37,765 nt of DNA from Planctomycetota bacterium (GTDB lineage Bacteria; Planctomycetota; UBA8108; SXIK01), in NCBI GenBank assembly GCA_016209535.1, contig JACQVW010000753.1:1-37765 (forward strand). Reading direction: 5' to 3'. Positions 17,002-24,434 of the stretch are shown in pieces (the stretch's first letter is position 1; every line of letters begins with the position of its first letter). The translations under genes were made by a program, and so were the position numbers. The notes under the pieces are model-generated. The model had not been told where the DNA came from. It worked only from the letters and a program-made list of their open reading frames with translations, and did not search any database.

Positions 17002-18081
17002 ATGAAGCTCACCCATTTGAAGAGAGATCTCTTTCCTCGCGCGGTGGTCGTCCTCCTGGCGTTCGCGAGCTTCGTCGCGCTGTCGTCCGGCGACCGGACC
17101 GGAGCCGGCGGCGGCCCCGGCGGTGGCGCCGGGCTGGAAACGGCGCCCCACCGCCTTCCCTTCCAGGGGCGCCTCCTCGCGCCCTCGGGCGAGCCCGCCC
17201 CCGAAGGGCCCGCGAAGGTCCTCTTCTCGCTCTACCCGGGCCCCACAGGCGTCACGGCGCTCTGGGAATCGGGCGAGGTGACCGTCCAGGTCGCAAAGGG
17301 CGGCATGGTGAACGTCCTCCTGGGCGACGCGGCGCACCCGCTCGAGGGGGTCGACTTCAGCAGCTCCCTCTACCTCGGGGTCCGCGTCGATGATCCGGGC
17401 AACTCCGTTCTCCTCGCGAGCGAGCCGGAGATGCTGCCCCGCGTGCAGGTCCTGCCGGCTCTCTTTGCGCACCGGGCGGGTCGCGCTCAGGACAGCGGCT
17501 TGCTCAATGGCGCTCCCTGGAGCGCCATCCTTGCGGCGGGGAGCAACGACCCCACGGATGGGTTCATAAGAGGCGACAAGGTTGCGGACGGCTCCCTGGG
17601 GCCCGAGAAGCTCAACGTCGAGCTGCAGGCGCAGCTCGAGGCGATGCGGCGAGCCATGCCGCCCGTCGGCTCCGTGGTGGCGTGGCTGAAGTCGCTTCCT
17701 GCGCCGGCTCTACCCGAGGGCTGGGTCGAGTGCAACGGGCAAACCGAGACTCTGCAGGATCCGCTGAGCAACACGTCGCGGGAGGTGGTCGTTCCCAACC
17801 TCAACGGCAAGGACGGACTGGCTCAGAGGTTCCTCAGGGGATCGACGACGAGCGGAAAGATCGGGGGCGAGGATCGCCACACCTTGACCATCGAGGAGAT
17901 GCCGTCGCATGCGCATACCTTCAATAGGAATGATAGGACGGGATCCGGCGTCTACTACGACCTGGAGGTCGCGCTCATCAAGTCTGCTACGACAAATACG
18001 ACTAACCCCACTGGAGGAGACAAGCCGCACAACATCCTCCCGAGCTACTACGAGGTCGTCTGGATCCTGAGGGTGAAGTGA
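17002..18081 (+). CDS. Tail-collar-like exported protein, paralogue 1 of 5
   Basis: The 359-residue protein starts with a hydrophobic segment (about 14-29). The N-terminal module shared by all five paralogues follows (about 50-165): LPFQGRLLAPSGEPAPEG, a VLFSLYPGPTG strand, GGMVNVLLGDAAHPL, then PEMLPRVQVLPALFAHRAG. A linker (WSAILAAGSNDP to IRGDK) leads to a phage tail-collar domain (about 215-359) with PEGWVECNGQ, RFLRGSTTSG and the HxH motif SHAHTF (near 303), ending in PSYYEVVWILRVK. In phages, collar domains build fibre tips and HxH motifs can bind metal. This copy and the next carry the most complete classical collar; paralogues 3 to 5 are shorter versions. It lies 17 nt after the helical protein. 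A receptor-binding or surface fibre role is inferred. Confidence 0.87.
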   Translation: MKLTHLKRDLFPRAVVVLLAFASFVALSSGDRTGAGGGPGGGAGLETAPHRLPFQGRLLAPSGEPAPEGPAKVLFSLYPGPTGVTALWESGEVTVQVAKGGMVNVLLGDAAHPLEGVDFSSSLYLGVRVDDPGNSVLLASEPEMLPRVQVLPALFAHRAGRAQDSGLLNGAPWSAILAAGSNDPTDGFIRGDKVADGSLGPEKLNVELQAQLEAMRRAMPPVGSVVAWLKSLPAPALPEGWVECNGQTETLQDPLSNTSREVVVPNLNGKDGLAQRFLRGSTTSGKIGGEDRHTLTIEEMPSHAHTFNRNDRTGSGVYYDLEVALIKSATTNTTNPTGGDKPHNILPSYYEVVWILRVK

Positions 18082-18121
18082 GCTGCAAGCTGCAACGAGC
18101 GAAGGACAGGAAAGGCTTCCC

Positions 18122-19369
18122 ATGCACGACTCCCACGACCGACAAGACCCCATGCCATCGAGGCCCCAGGGCCGGCAAGGCCCCTCCCAGACCTGGACGG
18201 CGTTCGCGAGCCTGGGCGCGCTCGGCGCGGCCGCGCTCGCTCTCTGGCTCGCGGCGCGGCCCGTCGCGCTCGGCGACGCTCGCGGTGCCGGTGGCGCCGA
18301 GGCCCCGCGGGACGCCGGCATGCTCCTGCCCTTCCAGGGGAGGCTCCTGATGCCGTCCGGCGAGCCGCTCGGCGAGGGCACGGTGCGGGTCCTCTTCTCG
18401 ATCTACGAGGCCCCGACGGGTGGAGCCGCGGCCTGGAGCTCGGGGGAGATGTCGGTCCAGGTCGCGAGAGGAGGCATGGTCAACGTCCTTCTCGGAGGAG
18501 CCGAGCGTCCGCTCGCCGACCTGTTCGCCGGACCTGTCCGGCCGCTCTACCTTGGCGTCCGGATCGATGATCCCCGGAACGGAACGGCCCTCGCCAACGA
18601 GCCCGAGATGCTCCCCCGGGCGCCGGTCCTCCCCGCGCTGTCCGCGTACACCGCGCAGGTGAGCGAGACGAGCAGGACCCTACAGGGGTTCGGGTGGAAC
18701 GCGATCCTGGTGGGCGGCGCCACGGACCCGACCGCCGCCGAGATCCGCGGCGACCGGATCGAGGAGAGCTATCGAGTCCCACCCGGCGCGGTCGTCGCAT
18801 TCGCCGGAACGGCCCCGCCTCCGGGGTGGCTCCTCTGCGACGGTTCCGAGGTTAGCCGCGAGGAGCACGCGCGGCTCTTCGGCGCGATCGGTGTCGCCCA
18901 TGGCGCCGGTAATGGCTCGACCACGTTCAACCTCCCGGACTACCGGGGGCGCTTCCTGCGCGGCGTCGACACGACCGACCCCGGGAGCGGAGATGGACCG
19001 CGGGACGCGGACCGGCAGTCGCGCTCCGCGATGGGACCCGGAGGGAACACAGGGGGCGGGGTGGGGACGATCCAGGCCGACGCGACGCGGAGGCCCAACT
19101 CGGACTTGGTCACGGACGTCGTGGGCTCGCACGCCCACGCATACAGCGATGTCTTTTGGGCTGAACGACCGGATTTCCTTCCGGGCATCTCCCAGGTCGG
19201 CGTCCCCGAGGGTGTCGGATCGAACAGCGGCTTCGATCGCGACAACACCGGCTACCAGTTCGAGCGAGGGACTCTGAACGCGGGGGAGCACGCACACCGC
19301 GTGGCCGCTGGCGGCGACCGGGAGACGAGACCCGTGAACGCCTACGTCAACTTCATCATCAAGACCTGA
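18122..19369 (+). CDS. Tail-collar-like exported protein, paralogue 2 of 5
   Basis: The 415-residue protein is the longest of the five. The hydrophobic segment (about 25-50) follows a polar 24-residue leader, so an in-frame ATG at 18152 is a possible later start; 18122 is kept because AGGAAAGG precedes it. The common module (about 62-165) has LPFQGRLLMPSGEPLGEG, FSIYEAPTGGAAAWSS and GGMVNVLLGGAERPL. The collar (about 220-415) is the most classical of the set: PPPGWLLCDGSEVSREEHA, FNLPDYRGRFLRGVD, then HxH motifs SHAHAY (near 337) and EHAHRV (near 389), and a NAYVNFIIKT end, which matches the terminal strand of many tail-fibre collars. It differs most from paralogues 3 to 5, suggesting a distinct ligand. 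Confidence 0.87.
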   Translation: MHDSHDRQDPMPSRPQGRQGPSQTWTAFASLGALGAAALALWLAARPVALGDARGAGGAEAPRDAGMLLPFQGRLLMPSGEPLGEGTVRVLFSIYEAPTGGAAAWSSGEMSVQVARGGMVNVLLGGAERPLADLFAGPVRPLYLGVRIDDPRNGTALANEPEMLPRAPVLPALSAYTAQVSETSRTLQGFGWNAILVGGATDPTAAEIRGDRIEESYRVPPGAVVAFAGTAPPPGWLLCDGSEVSREEHARLFGAIGVAHGAGNGSTTFNLPDYRGRFLRGVDTTDPGSGDGPRDADRQSRSAMGPGGNTGGGVGTIQADATRRPNSDLVTDVVGSHAHAYSDVFWAERPDFLPGISQVGVPEGVGSNSGFDRDNTGYQFERGTLNAGEHAHRVAAGGDRETRPVNAYVNFIIKT

Positions 19370-19423
19370 GCACATGATCCGGAGGCTCTTCCGGAGCATG
19401 CGGCGGAATCCAGGAGGACTCAC

Positions 19424-20416
19424 ATGACCGTGCAGGTGTCTTGGAGGACCGTGTTCGCGGCTACCGTGGCGGCCCTGATCGCCCTGGTGCTGGCCCCGGC
19501 GCTGGAGCGTGCTCAGCCGCAAGCCCTGGGAGGCGGGGGTGGGCAGCCGGTCGAGCTGCCTCCTCAGCTTCCCTTTCAGGCCCGGCTCCTGAATCCTGCC
19601 GCGGAGCCCGTGCCCGAGGGGAGCGCGACCATGCTCTTCTCACTGTACGAGGCGCCGACAGGCGGCACGGCGATCTGGTCATCGCGACCCATCACCGTCG
19701 AGGTCAAGAAGGGCGGCATGGTGAACGTGCTCTTGGGCGACGCGGCTCACCCGCTGTCGGCGGTCGATTTCAGCCGGCCCCTCTACGTGGGGGTCCGCAT
19801 CGACGATCCCGCAAACGCCACGGCCCTCGAGAGGGAGCCGGAGCTTCTGCCCCGCGTGCAGGTCTTGCCGGCACCCTACGCCCATGCGGCTCGAGACGCC
19901 GCGACCCTCGCGGGCCGCGACTGGCGCCCGATCCTGGCCGGCGGCAACGATCCCGAAACGGGCGTGATCCGCGGCGACAAGGTGGACCCCAGGTACACCG
20001 TGCCCGCGGGGGCGATCATCCTGTGGGCGGGAAAGGAATGCCCGAAGGGTTACCGGCCGTTCTTGGGGTTCGATGGGGAGCTCAATGGAAGATTCCTCGT
20101 TGCTGGGCCAGCATACGAACCAAGAGCCGGCGGTACGAAGGACCACGGGCATGACCCCGGCAGCTATGCCATCCCGTCGCACCAGCACCAGTTCGCCACG
20201 AGCGGCATCTCCGCCAGGGTCAACGCGGACCCCAACATCCGGGTCGCTGCCATCGATGGGTTTCTGTACGGAAGCTACGGGCAACAGTCCGGTGCTGCCA
20301 TCCAACCCCAGACGCAGCGTGACGCTGGGGGGGAGGCCATCGTCGGCAAGTCGGCCCCCGCCGAACACCTTCCTCCGTTCGCAACCATCCTTCTTTGCCA
20401 GTGCGAAGAACGCTGA
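19424..20416 (+). CDS. Tail-collar-like exported protein, paralogue 3 of 5
   Basis: The 330-residue protein starts at an ATG with AGGAGG nearby upstream. A hydrophobic segment (about 10-27) precedes the shared module (LPFQARLLNPAAEPVPEG, LFSLYEAPTGGTAIWSS, GGMVNVLLGDAAHPL; about 46-150). The C-terminal part (about 190-330) is a shortened collar: VPAGAIILWAGKECPKGYRP, LNGRFLVAGPAYEPRAGG, then a His-rich stretch DHGHDPGSYAIPSHQHQF (near 238-255), and it ends PFATILLCQCEER. The conserved Cys in KECPKGY and the final CxC recur in paralogues 4 and 5 and are absent from 1 and 2. They may form disulfides or, with the histidines, a metal site. The middle of the tip domain (about 256-305) is unique to this copy. 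Confidence 0.86.
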   Translation: MTVQVSWRTVFAATVAALIALVLAPALERAQPQALGGGGGQPVELPPQLPFQARLLNPAAEPVPEGSATMLFSLYEAPTGGTAIWSSRPITVEVKKGGMVNVLLGDAAHPLSAVDFSRPLYVGVRIDDPANATALEREPELLPRVQVLPAPYAHAARDAATLAGRDWRPILAGGNDPETGVIRGDKVDPRYTVPAGAIILWAGKECPKGYRPFLGFDGELNGRFLVAGPAYEPRAGGTKDHGHDPGSYAIPSHQHQFATSGISARVNADPNIRVAAIDGFLYGSYGQQSGAAIQPQTQRDAGGEAIVGKSAPAEHLPPFATILLCQCEER

Positions 20417-20485
20417 GAATACCTACGCCAAAGATCTTGTAGCACCTGGTTCCTTTCATCAGGTTTCTCGTCGAGGACGCAACTC

Positions 20486-21502
20486 ATGAGCGCTGAGACG
20501 GCCCCCCACTCCTGCACTCCAATGCAAGCTATTCCTTCCAGATTCTGGCGCGCCACGACCCTCTTCGCGGCGTTCTTTGCCGTTGTAGCCGGCGGTCTGT
20601 CTCTCTGGCTATCAGTCCAGTTGAGCTCCGTGGCCCAGGGCCACGAGGGAAACGCGGCTCCCCTCCAGCTCCCCTTCCAGGGGCGCCTGCTGACTGCCGG
20701 CGGGGAGCCCGTGCCCGCGCGGAACGCCACCATGCTCTTCTCGCTCTACGAGTCGCCAACGGGCGGGACGGCCGCCTGGTCCTCCGGCCCGGTGGCCGTG
20801 GAGGTGAAGGGGGGAGGCATGGTGAACGTGCTCCTTGGCGACGCGGCGCGTCCCCTCACGGGGCTCGACTTCAGCCGCGCTCTCTACCTCGGGGTGCGCA
20901 TCGATGACCCCGCAAACGCGGCGGCCCTCGAGAAGGAGCCTGAGCTCCTGCCCCGGGTGCAGATCCTGCCGGCGCTCTTCTCTCATGGGGCCGGCCACGC
21001 CCTGGACAGCAGCCTCCTGAAGGGTGCCTCCTGGAATGCGATCCTTGCCGGGGGCAGCGATGACCCCACGAGCGGGCTCATCCGGGGCGACAAGGTCGAT
21101 CCCCGCTACACGGTGCCCGTGGGGGCCGTCATCCTCTGGAGGGGCGCGACCTGCCCGGCTGGCTACCGGCGCGTGGGCGAGCTCGATGGGAAATTCCTGG
21201 TGGCAGGATCGACCTACAACCCGGCCGCGGGAGGCTCCAACACCCACGCCCACGGTGCGGGCAGCTACACCGCGCCAAGCCACACCCACTCCATCACGGA
21301 TGTGAGCCGAGGCATCGGGTGGAACGCTGCCCCCGGAACGGGGCCCGCTGGGCCCACGAACGCCGTCATCACGACCGATTTCCAGTCCGCCACGGCTGAG
21401 CCGGCCGGCGGCGAGACCCTCGCCGGCCGCTCAGGTGACGCGGACAGCCGGCCCGAGTTCGCCACGGTCCTCCTCTGCGAGTGCGAAGATCGGATCGAAT
21501 GA
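20486..21502 (+). CDS. Tail-collar-like exported protein, paralogue 4 of 5
   Basis: The 338-residue protein starts at an ATG with GAGGA upstream. The apolar segment (about 25-46) has a polar leader and may be an anchor rather than a cleaved signal. The shared module follows (LPFQGRLLTAGGEPVPARN, LFSLYESPTGGTAAWSSG, GGMVNVLLGDAARPL; about 58-160). The linker reads ILAGGSDDPTSGLIRGDKVD. The tip region has ATCPAGYRRVGELDGKFLVA, the twin HxH stretch THAHGAGSYTAPSHTHSI (near 252-270) and the end DSRPEFATVLLCECEDR. It is closest to paralogue 5, differing mainly in the 40-45 residues after the histidines, which points to a recent duplication with divergence at the tip. Confidence 0.86.
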   Translation: MSAETAPHSCTPMQAIPSRFWRATTLFAAFFAVVAGGLSLWLSVQLSSVAQGHEGNAAPLQLPFQGRLLTAGGEPVPARNATMLFSLYESPTGGTAAWSSGPVAVEVKGGGMVNVLLGDAARPLTGLDFSRALYLGVRIDDPANAAALEKEPELLPRVQILPALFSHGAGHALDSSLLKGASWNAILAGGSDDPTSGLIRGDKVDPRYTVPVGAVILWRGATCPAGYRRVGELDGKFLVAGSTYNPAAGGSNTHAHGAGSYTAPSHTHSITDVSRGIGWNAAPGTGPAGPTNAVITTDFQSATAEPAGGETLAGRSGDADSRPEFATVLLCECEDRIE

Positions 21503-21569
21503 GGGGGATCGGACCATATCGCGTGCTTGCGATTCCTTCACAGCGCCTTTCACGAGGAGATAGACCGCC

Positions 21570-22583
21570 ATGAGTCCCATTGACTCCAGGGGGCAGAGGG
21601 GAGCACCGTCCAGCGAGATCTCGACCGCGTTCCGGGCAGCGTTCGTTTTCGTGGCGCTCTTGGCCGCGAGCGGCGTGGCCTTGGCCCTGTGGCTGGCGGG
21701 CCGGGTGACATCCTTGGCACAGGGTCGTGGGGCTGCCGCGGCTCCAGCGGCGCTCCCGTTCCAGGGCCGCCTGCTGAGCCCCGGCGGAGACGCGGTGCCC
21801 GAGGGGAGCGCGAGCATGCTGTTCTCCCTGTACGAGGCGCCGACAGGCGGGACGGCGGTCTGGTCGTCAGGACCCACCGCCGTCGAGGTCAAGAAGGGAG
21901 GCATGGTGAACGTGCTCCTGGGCGACCCGGCGCACCCTCTTGCGGAGGTCGACTTCAGCCGGGCCCTCTACGTGGGGGTCCGCATCGACGATCCCGCCAA
22001 CGCCATGGCCCTCGAGGGCGAGCCGGAGCTCCTGCCCCGGGTGCAGGTCTTGCCGGCGCCGTACGCTCATGGCGCCGGCACCGCCAGGGACGCCGAGGCC
22101 CTCGCGGGGCACAACTGGAGCGCGATCCTCACGGGCGGCAGCAACGACCCCTCGGCGGCCAAGATCCGCGGTGATCGGGTCGACGAGAGATACACGGTGC
22201 CCGAGGGCGCGATCATCATCTGGACCCGAGGTCCCAACTGCCCGCCGGGGTACAGGAGGGTCGGCGAGCTCGACGGGAGGTTCCTCGCCGGGGGGGCGGC
22301 CTACGATCCGACCGCGGGGGGCTCCAACACCCACGCCCATGGCGCGGGAAGCTATGCGGCGTCCAGCCACACGCACCAGATCAACTACACCGGTTCCACG
22401 CGAGGATGGAACGCTGGAAGAGGCGTCAGCGACACGGACGACGATGCGGTTCCCCGCGTCGGACTGAAGCCCATCACGAGCACGCCGGGTGGAGGCGAGC
22501 CCATCGCAGGCACTTCCGGTCCGGCCGACAGCCGGCCCGAGTTCGCCACGGTCCTCCTCTGCGAGTGCCTGGAGAGGCAGTAG
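21570..22583 (+). CDS. Tail-collar-like exported protein, paralogue 5 of 5 (last gene of the operon)
   Basis: The 337-residue protein starts at an ATG preceded by GAGGAGAT. An apolar segment (about 24-44) is followed by the shared module (LPFQGRLLSPGGDAVPEG, LFSLYEAPTGGTAVWSSG, GGMVNVLLGDPAHPL; about 56-155) and the linker ending KIRGDRVDERYTVPEG. The tip has PNCPPGYRRVGELDGRFLAG, the HxH stretch THAHGAGSYAASSHTHQI (near 253-271) and ends DSRPEFATVLLCECLERQ. The tip loop between the histidines and this end differs from paralogue 4. No convincing terminator follows; the next gene remnant is convergent. Confidence 0.86.
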   Translation: MSPIDSRGQRGAPSSEISTAFRAAFVFVALLAASGVALALWLAGRVTSLAQGRGAAAAPAALPFQGRLLSPGGDAVPEGSASMLFSLYEAPTGGTAVWSSGPTAVEVKKGGMVNVLLGDPAHPLAEVDFSRALYVGVRIDDPANAMALEGEPELLPRVQVLPAPYAHGAGTARDAEALAGHNWSAILTGGSNDPSAAKIRGDRVDERYTVPEGAIIIWTRGPNCPPGYRRVGELDGRFLAGGAAYDPTAGGSNTHAHGAGSYAASSHTHQINYTGSTRGWNAGRGVSDTDDDAVPRVGLKPITSTPGGGEPIAGTSGPADSRPEFATVLLCECLERQ

Positions 22584-22658
22584 GGCCGTTACGCCTCCGA
22601 GCGGGGCCCGCTGCTCGCGGAAACGCTGACCTGCGATCGAGCGAAGGCGCACCCTCCG

Positions 22659-23450
22659 TCAACCCTTCCTGCCGAGGCCCTCGGCAGGCCGCACGGCCAC
22701 CGTCGAGCCGTCGCCCTCCTCGAGCAGGAGCTCTCGCTGGGCGGCGACGGGGTTCTCGAGGAGGAACCTGGCGAGCGGCGTCACGGCCAGCTCCTCGATC
22801 GCCCTCTGGAGCGGCCTCGCCCCGTACCTCCGGTCGAAGCCGCGCTTGGCCAGGAGCTCGACGACCCGAGGCGTCCAGGCCAACCTCAGGGCGGCCTGGG
22901 CGAGGCCCTCGCGGCTTGCGACCTCGGAGAGCTCCTTCTCCACGATGCGCTCGATCGTCTCCCGGCCGAGGGGGTGGAAGGCGATCACCGCGTCGATCCG
23001 GTTGTAGAGCTCGGGCCGGAAGAACCGCCGCACCTCGGCCTCGAACGACGTCGCGGGCTTCCCCGCGAACCCCGCCGGCTCGAGCGCCTCGCTCCCGAGG
23101 TTCGAGGTCATGATGATCACGGCGCTCTGGAACCGCGTCGCGCGCCCGAAGGCGTCGGTGAGCTGCGCCTCGTCGAGGACGCCCAGGAGCAGGTCGAAGA
23201 CCTCGGGGTCCGCCTTCTCGAGCTCGTCGAGGAGGACGACCGAGAAGGGCTACTCGCGGATCCTCTTGACGAGCTCGCTCGGCTCGCCGTCCGCCTGTCC
23301 CAGGAGGCGGCTCGCCGCAAGGGGACCGCGGTACTCGCTCATGTCGAGACGGATCAGGCGCCGCGACGCGTCGCCGGCGGCGCCGAAGAGGAAGCTCGCG
23401 ATCGACCTGGCGAGCTCCGTCTTGCCGCCGCCTCCGGGTCCTGGCGCACA
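22659..23450 (-). pseudogene. Broken Clp/HSP100 AAA+ ATPase: C-terminal D2 part only, with in-frame amber codon
   Basis: Read on the minus strand, a Walker A (GPGGGGKTELARS, near 23445) leads to RLIRLDMSEYRG and LVKRIRE, then a TAG at 23250-23252, then in the same frame PFSVVLLDELEKADPEVFDL (Walker B), MTSNLGSEAL (sensor 1), FFRPELYNRIDAVIAFHPL and the C-terminal RRYGARPLQRAIEELAV, ending at 22659. ClpB/ClpC proteins usually have Gln where the TAG sits, so one CAG-to-TAG change explains it. No Clp N-domain, D1 or middle domain is found upstream; homology stops abruptly just before Walker A, and the Walker A itself is altered (GPGGGG for GPTGVG). A 5' deletion plus a nonsense change makes this a relic. 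ClpB is likeliest, but ClpA/ClpC cannot be excluded. Confidence 0.82.
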
Positions 23451-23645
23451 GAGGTCCGCCCTCCGCGCCACCGGCACCGACGGGCCGCCGGCAGGCCAGC
23501 ATGCGGGAAACTCCGACTTCCGGAGTCCACCGGCGTCAACCGCTGACAGAGCGCCGGCCCCCGCGGTCCCCGGTGCGACCGATGCGCAAGCCCTGGCCAG
23601 GTCAACGCTTGCCAACGCCTGTCAAAACCTGACGGCTCGAGGCAA

Positions 23646-23695
23646 TGGTATCCCCGACACGATTCGAACGTGCGACCTGCGGTTTGGGAAACCGA
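23646..23695 (-). other. 3' half of a tRNA (remnant or attachment-site core)
   Basis: On the minus strand the sequence holds an anticodon stem-loop (loop TTCCCAA, which would give anticodon CCC, Gly), a 5-nt variable loop AGGTC, a TpsiC arm GCACG-TTCGAAT-CGTGT, the 3' acceptor strand CGGGGAT, discriminator A and an encoded CCA. The 5' side has no D-arm and no matching ATCCCCG acceptor strand, and I find none nearby. The anticodon stem has one mismatch at its outer pair. Tyrosine recombinases often use exactly this tRNA 3' segment as attachment core, so it may be the displaced end left by an integrated element. Confidence 0.6.
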
Positions 23696-23696
23696 C

Positions 23697-23931
23697 TGAG
23701 GAGGCGGAGAAGGGCATGCAGGACCAGGAGTTGGGACAACGCGGCGCTCCGCATGCAGGCCTGCATGCAGGGGAATCTGGCGCCGCGCCGTTGACCCCTG
23801 TCGCTGCCGCCACCCGGTGCGCGATGGACGGCGCCAGCGGTGCGGTCGCACGCATCGCCGCCGCGTGGCCGAGGCTGCCGGGCCACATCAAGGCGGCGAT
23901 CCTGGCACTGGTCGGCGGCGAGGGGGCGTAG
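23697..23931 (+). pseudogene. Possible tail of a tyrosine-recombinase-like ORF (weak)
   Basis: An open plus-strand frame ending in TAG at 23929-23931 contains VARIAAAWPRLPGHIKAAIL near its end. From memory, this Trp-Pro-x-Leu-Pro and Ile-x-Ala-x-Ile-Leu pattern resembles the C-terminal tails of site-specific integrases in planctomycetes. No catalytic residues (R-H-R-Y) are present in the frame, so at most a remnant survives. Adjacency to the tRNA 3' half gives indirect support. It may simply be a chance ORF. Confidence 0.22.
23751..23768. repeat. Perfect 18-bp palindrome
   Basis: GCATGCAGGCCTGCATGC equals its own reverse complement, with no spacer. A third copy of the half-site GCATGCAGG occurs at 23715-23723. 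It lies within the decayed region 50 nt from the tRNA fragment. It could be a recombinase or regulator site or a relic of a transposon end; nothing in the sequence decides. Confidence 0.55.
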
Positions 23932-24434
23932 GCGGCGTAGGCCGAGCTCGCGCCGGCCATGCTCAGCCCACGGACCGCCCGGAACCTGCGGGCGCAGTCG
24001 GTCGCCAACTCTCCCAGTTCCCCGCCAGGAGCTCCTCGAGACGTCGGCCGCGCCGGGGTCCGTCTTCCAGAACGCCCTCCGAGGGCTCTCCAGACGGTCC
24101 GCGCCCACCACCGCGAGGTCCCGGCCCGCGAGCTGCGGCGGGCGGTGGGGGCGAAGGACAGGGGAGGCCTGCTCTCGCCCTCGGCCCCGACGCCTTGGCG
24201 TCGCAGACCGAGACCGCCGCGACGGAGATCTCCGCGCCGGCGTCGCGACCTGGCTGGATGGCCTCCACGGCGATGTAGCCCCGCGCCGGACACCAGCACC
24301 GCGGTGGGGGCCGGGGTTCGTTCTGTCCAGGAGATCGCGTCATGTCAAGGCACCCGTGGTCTGTAGTCCCCGTGGCGCTCCACGGTCTCGAGCAGGGTGC
24401 AGCGAAGGCAGTCGCGGCGCCGGGGTAGGGACGG
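23932..24434. other. About 500 bases without a supported gene
   Basis: Several open frames cross this stretch on both strands, but all are Arg/Pro/Gly-rich with no recognisable motif, signal or ribosome-binding site. No tRNA, terminator or repeat stands out. It looks like decayed sequence between the integration scar and the zinc-ribbon membrane gene. Confidence 0.5.

Noticed and set aside
19378-19395. Short hairpin TCCGGA-GGCTCT-TCCGGA between collar paralogues 2 and 3
   Set aside because: Only a 6-bp stem with no T-tract; easily chance at this GC content.
17002-22583. The collar genes as a prophage tail module
   Set aside because: No capsid, terminase, portal, sheath, baseplate or lysis genes; each gene has an export signal, which phage tail fibres lack.
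22598-22622. GC-rich hairpin just after the last operon gene as a terminator
   Set aside because: Only about 5 bp stem with a tiny loop and no T-tract.
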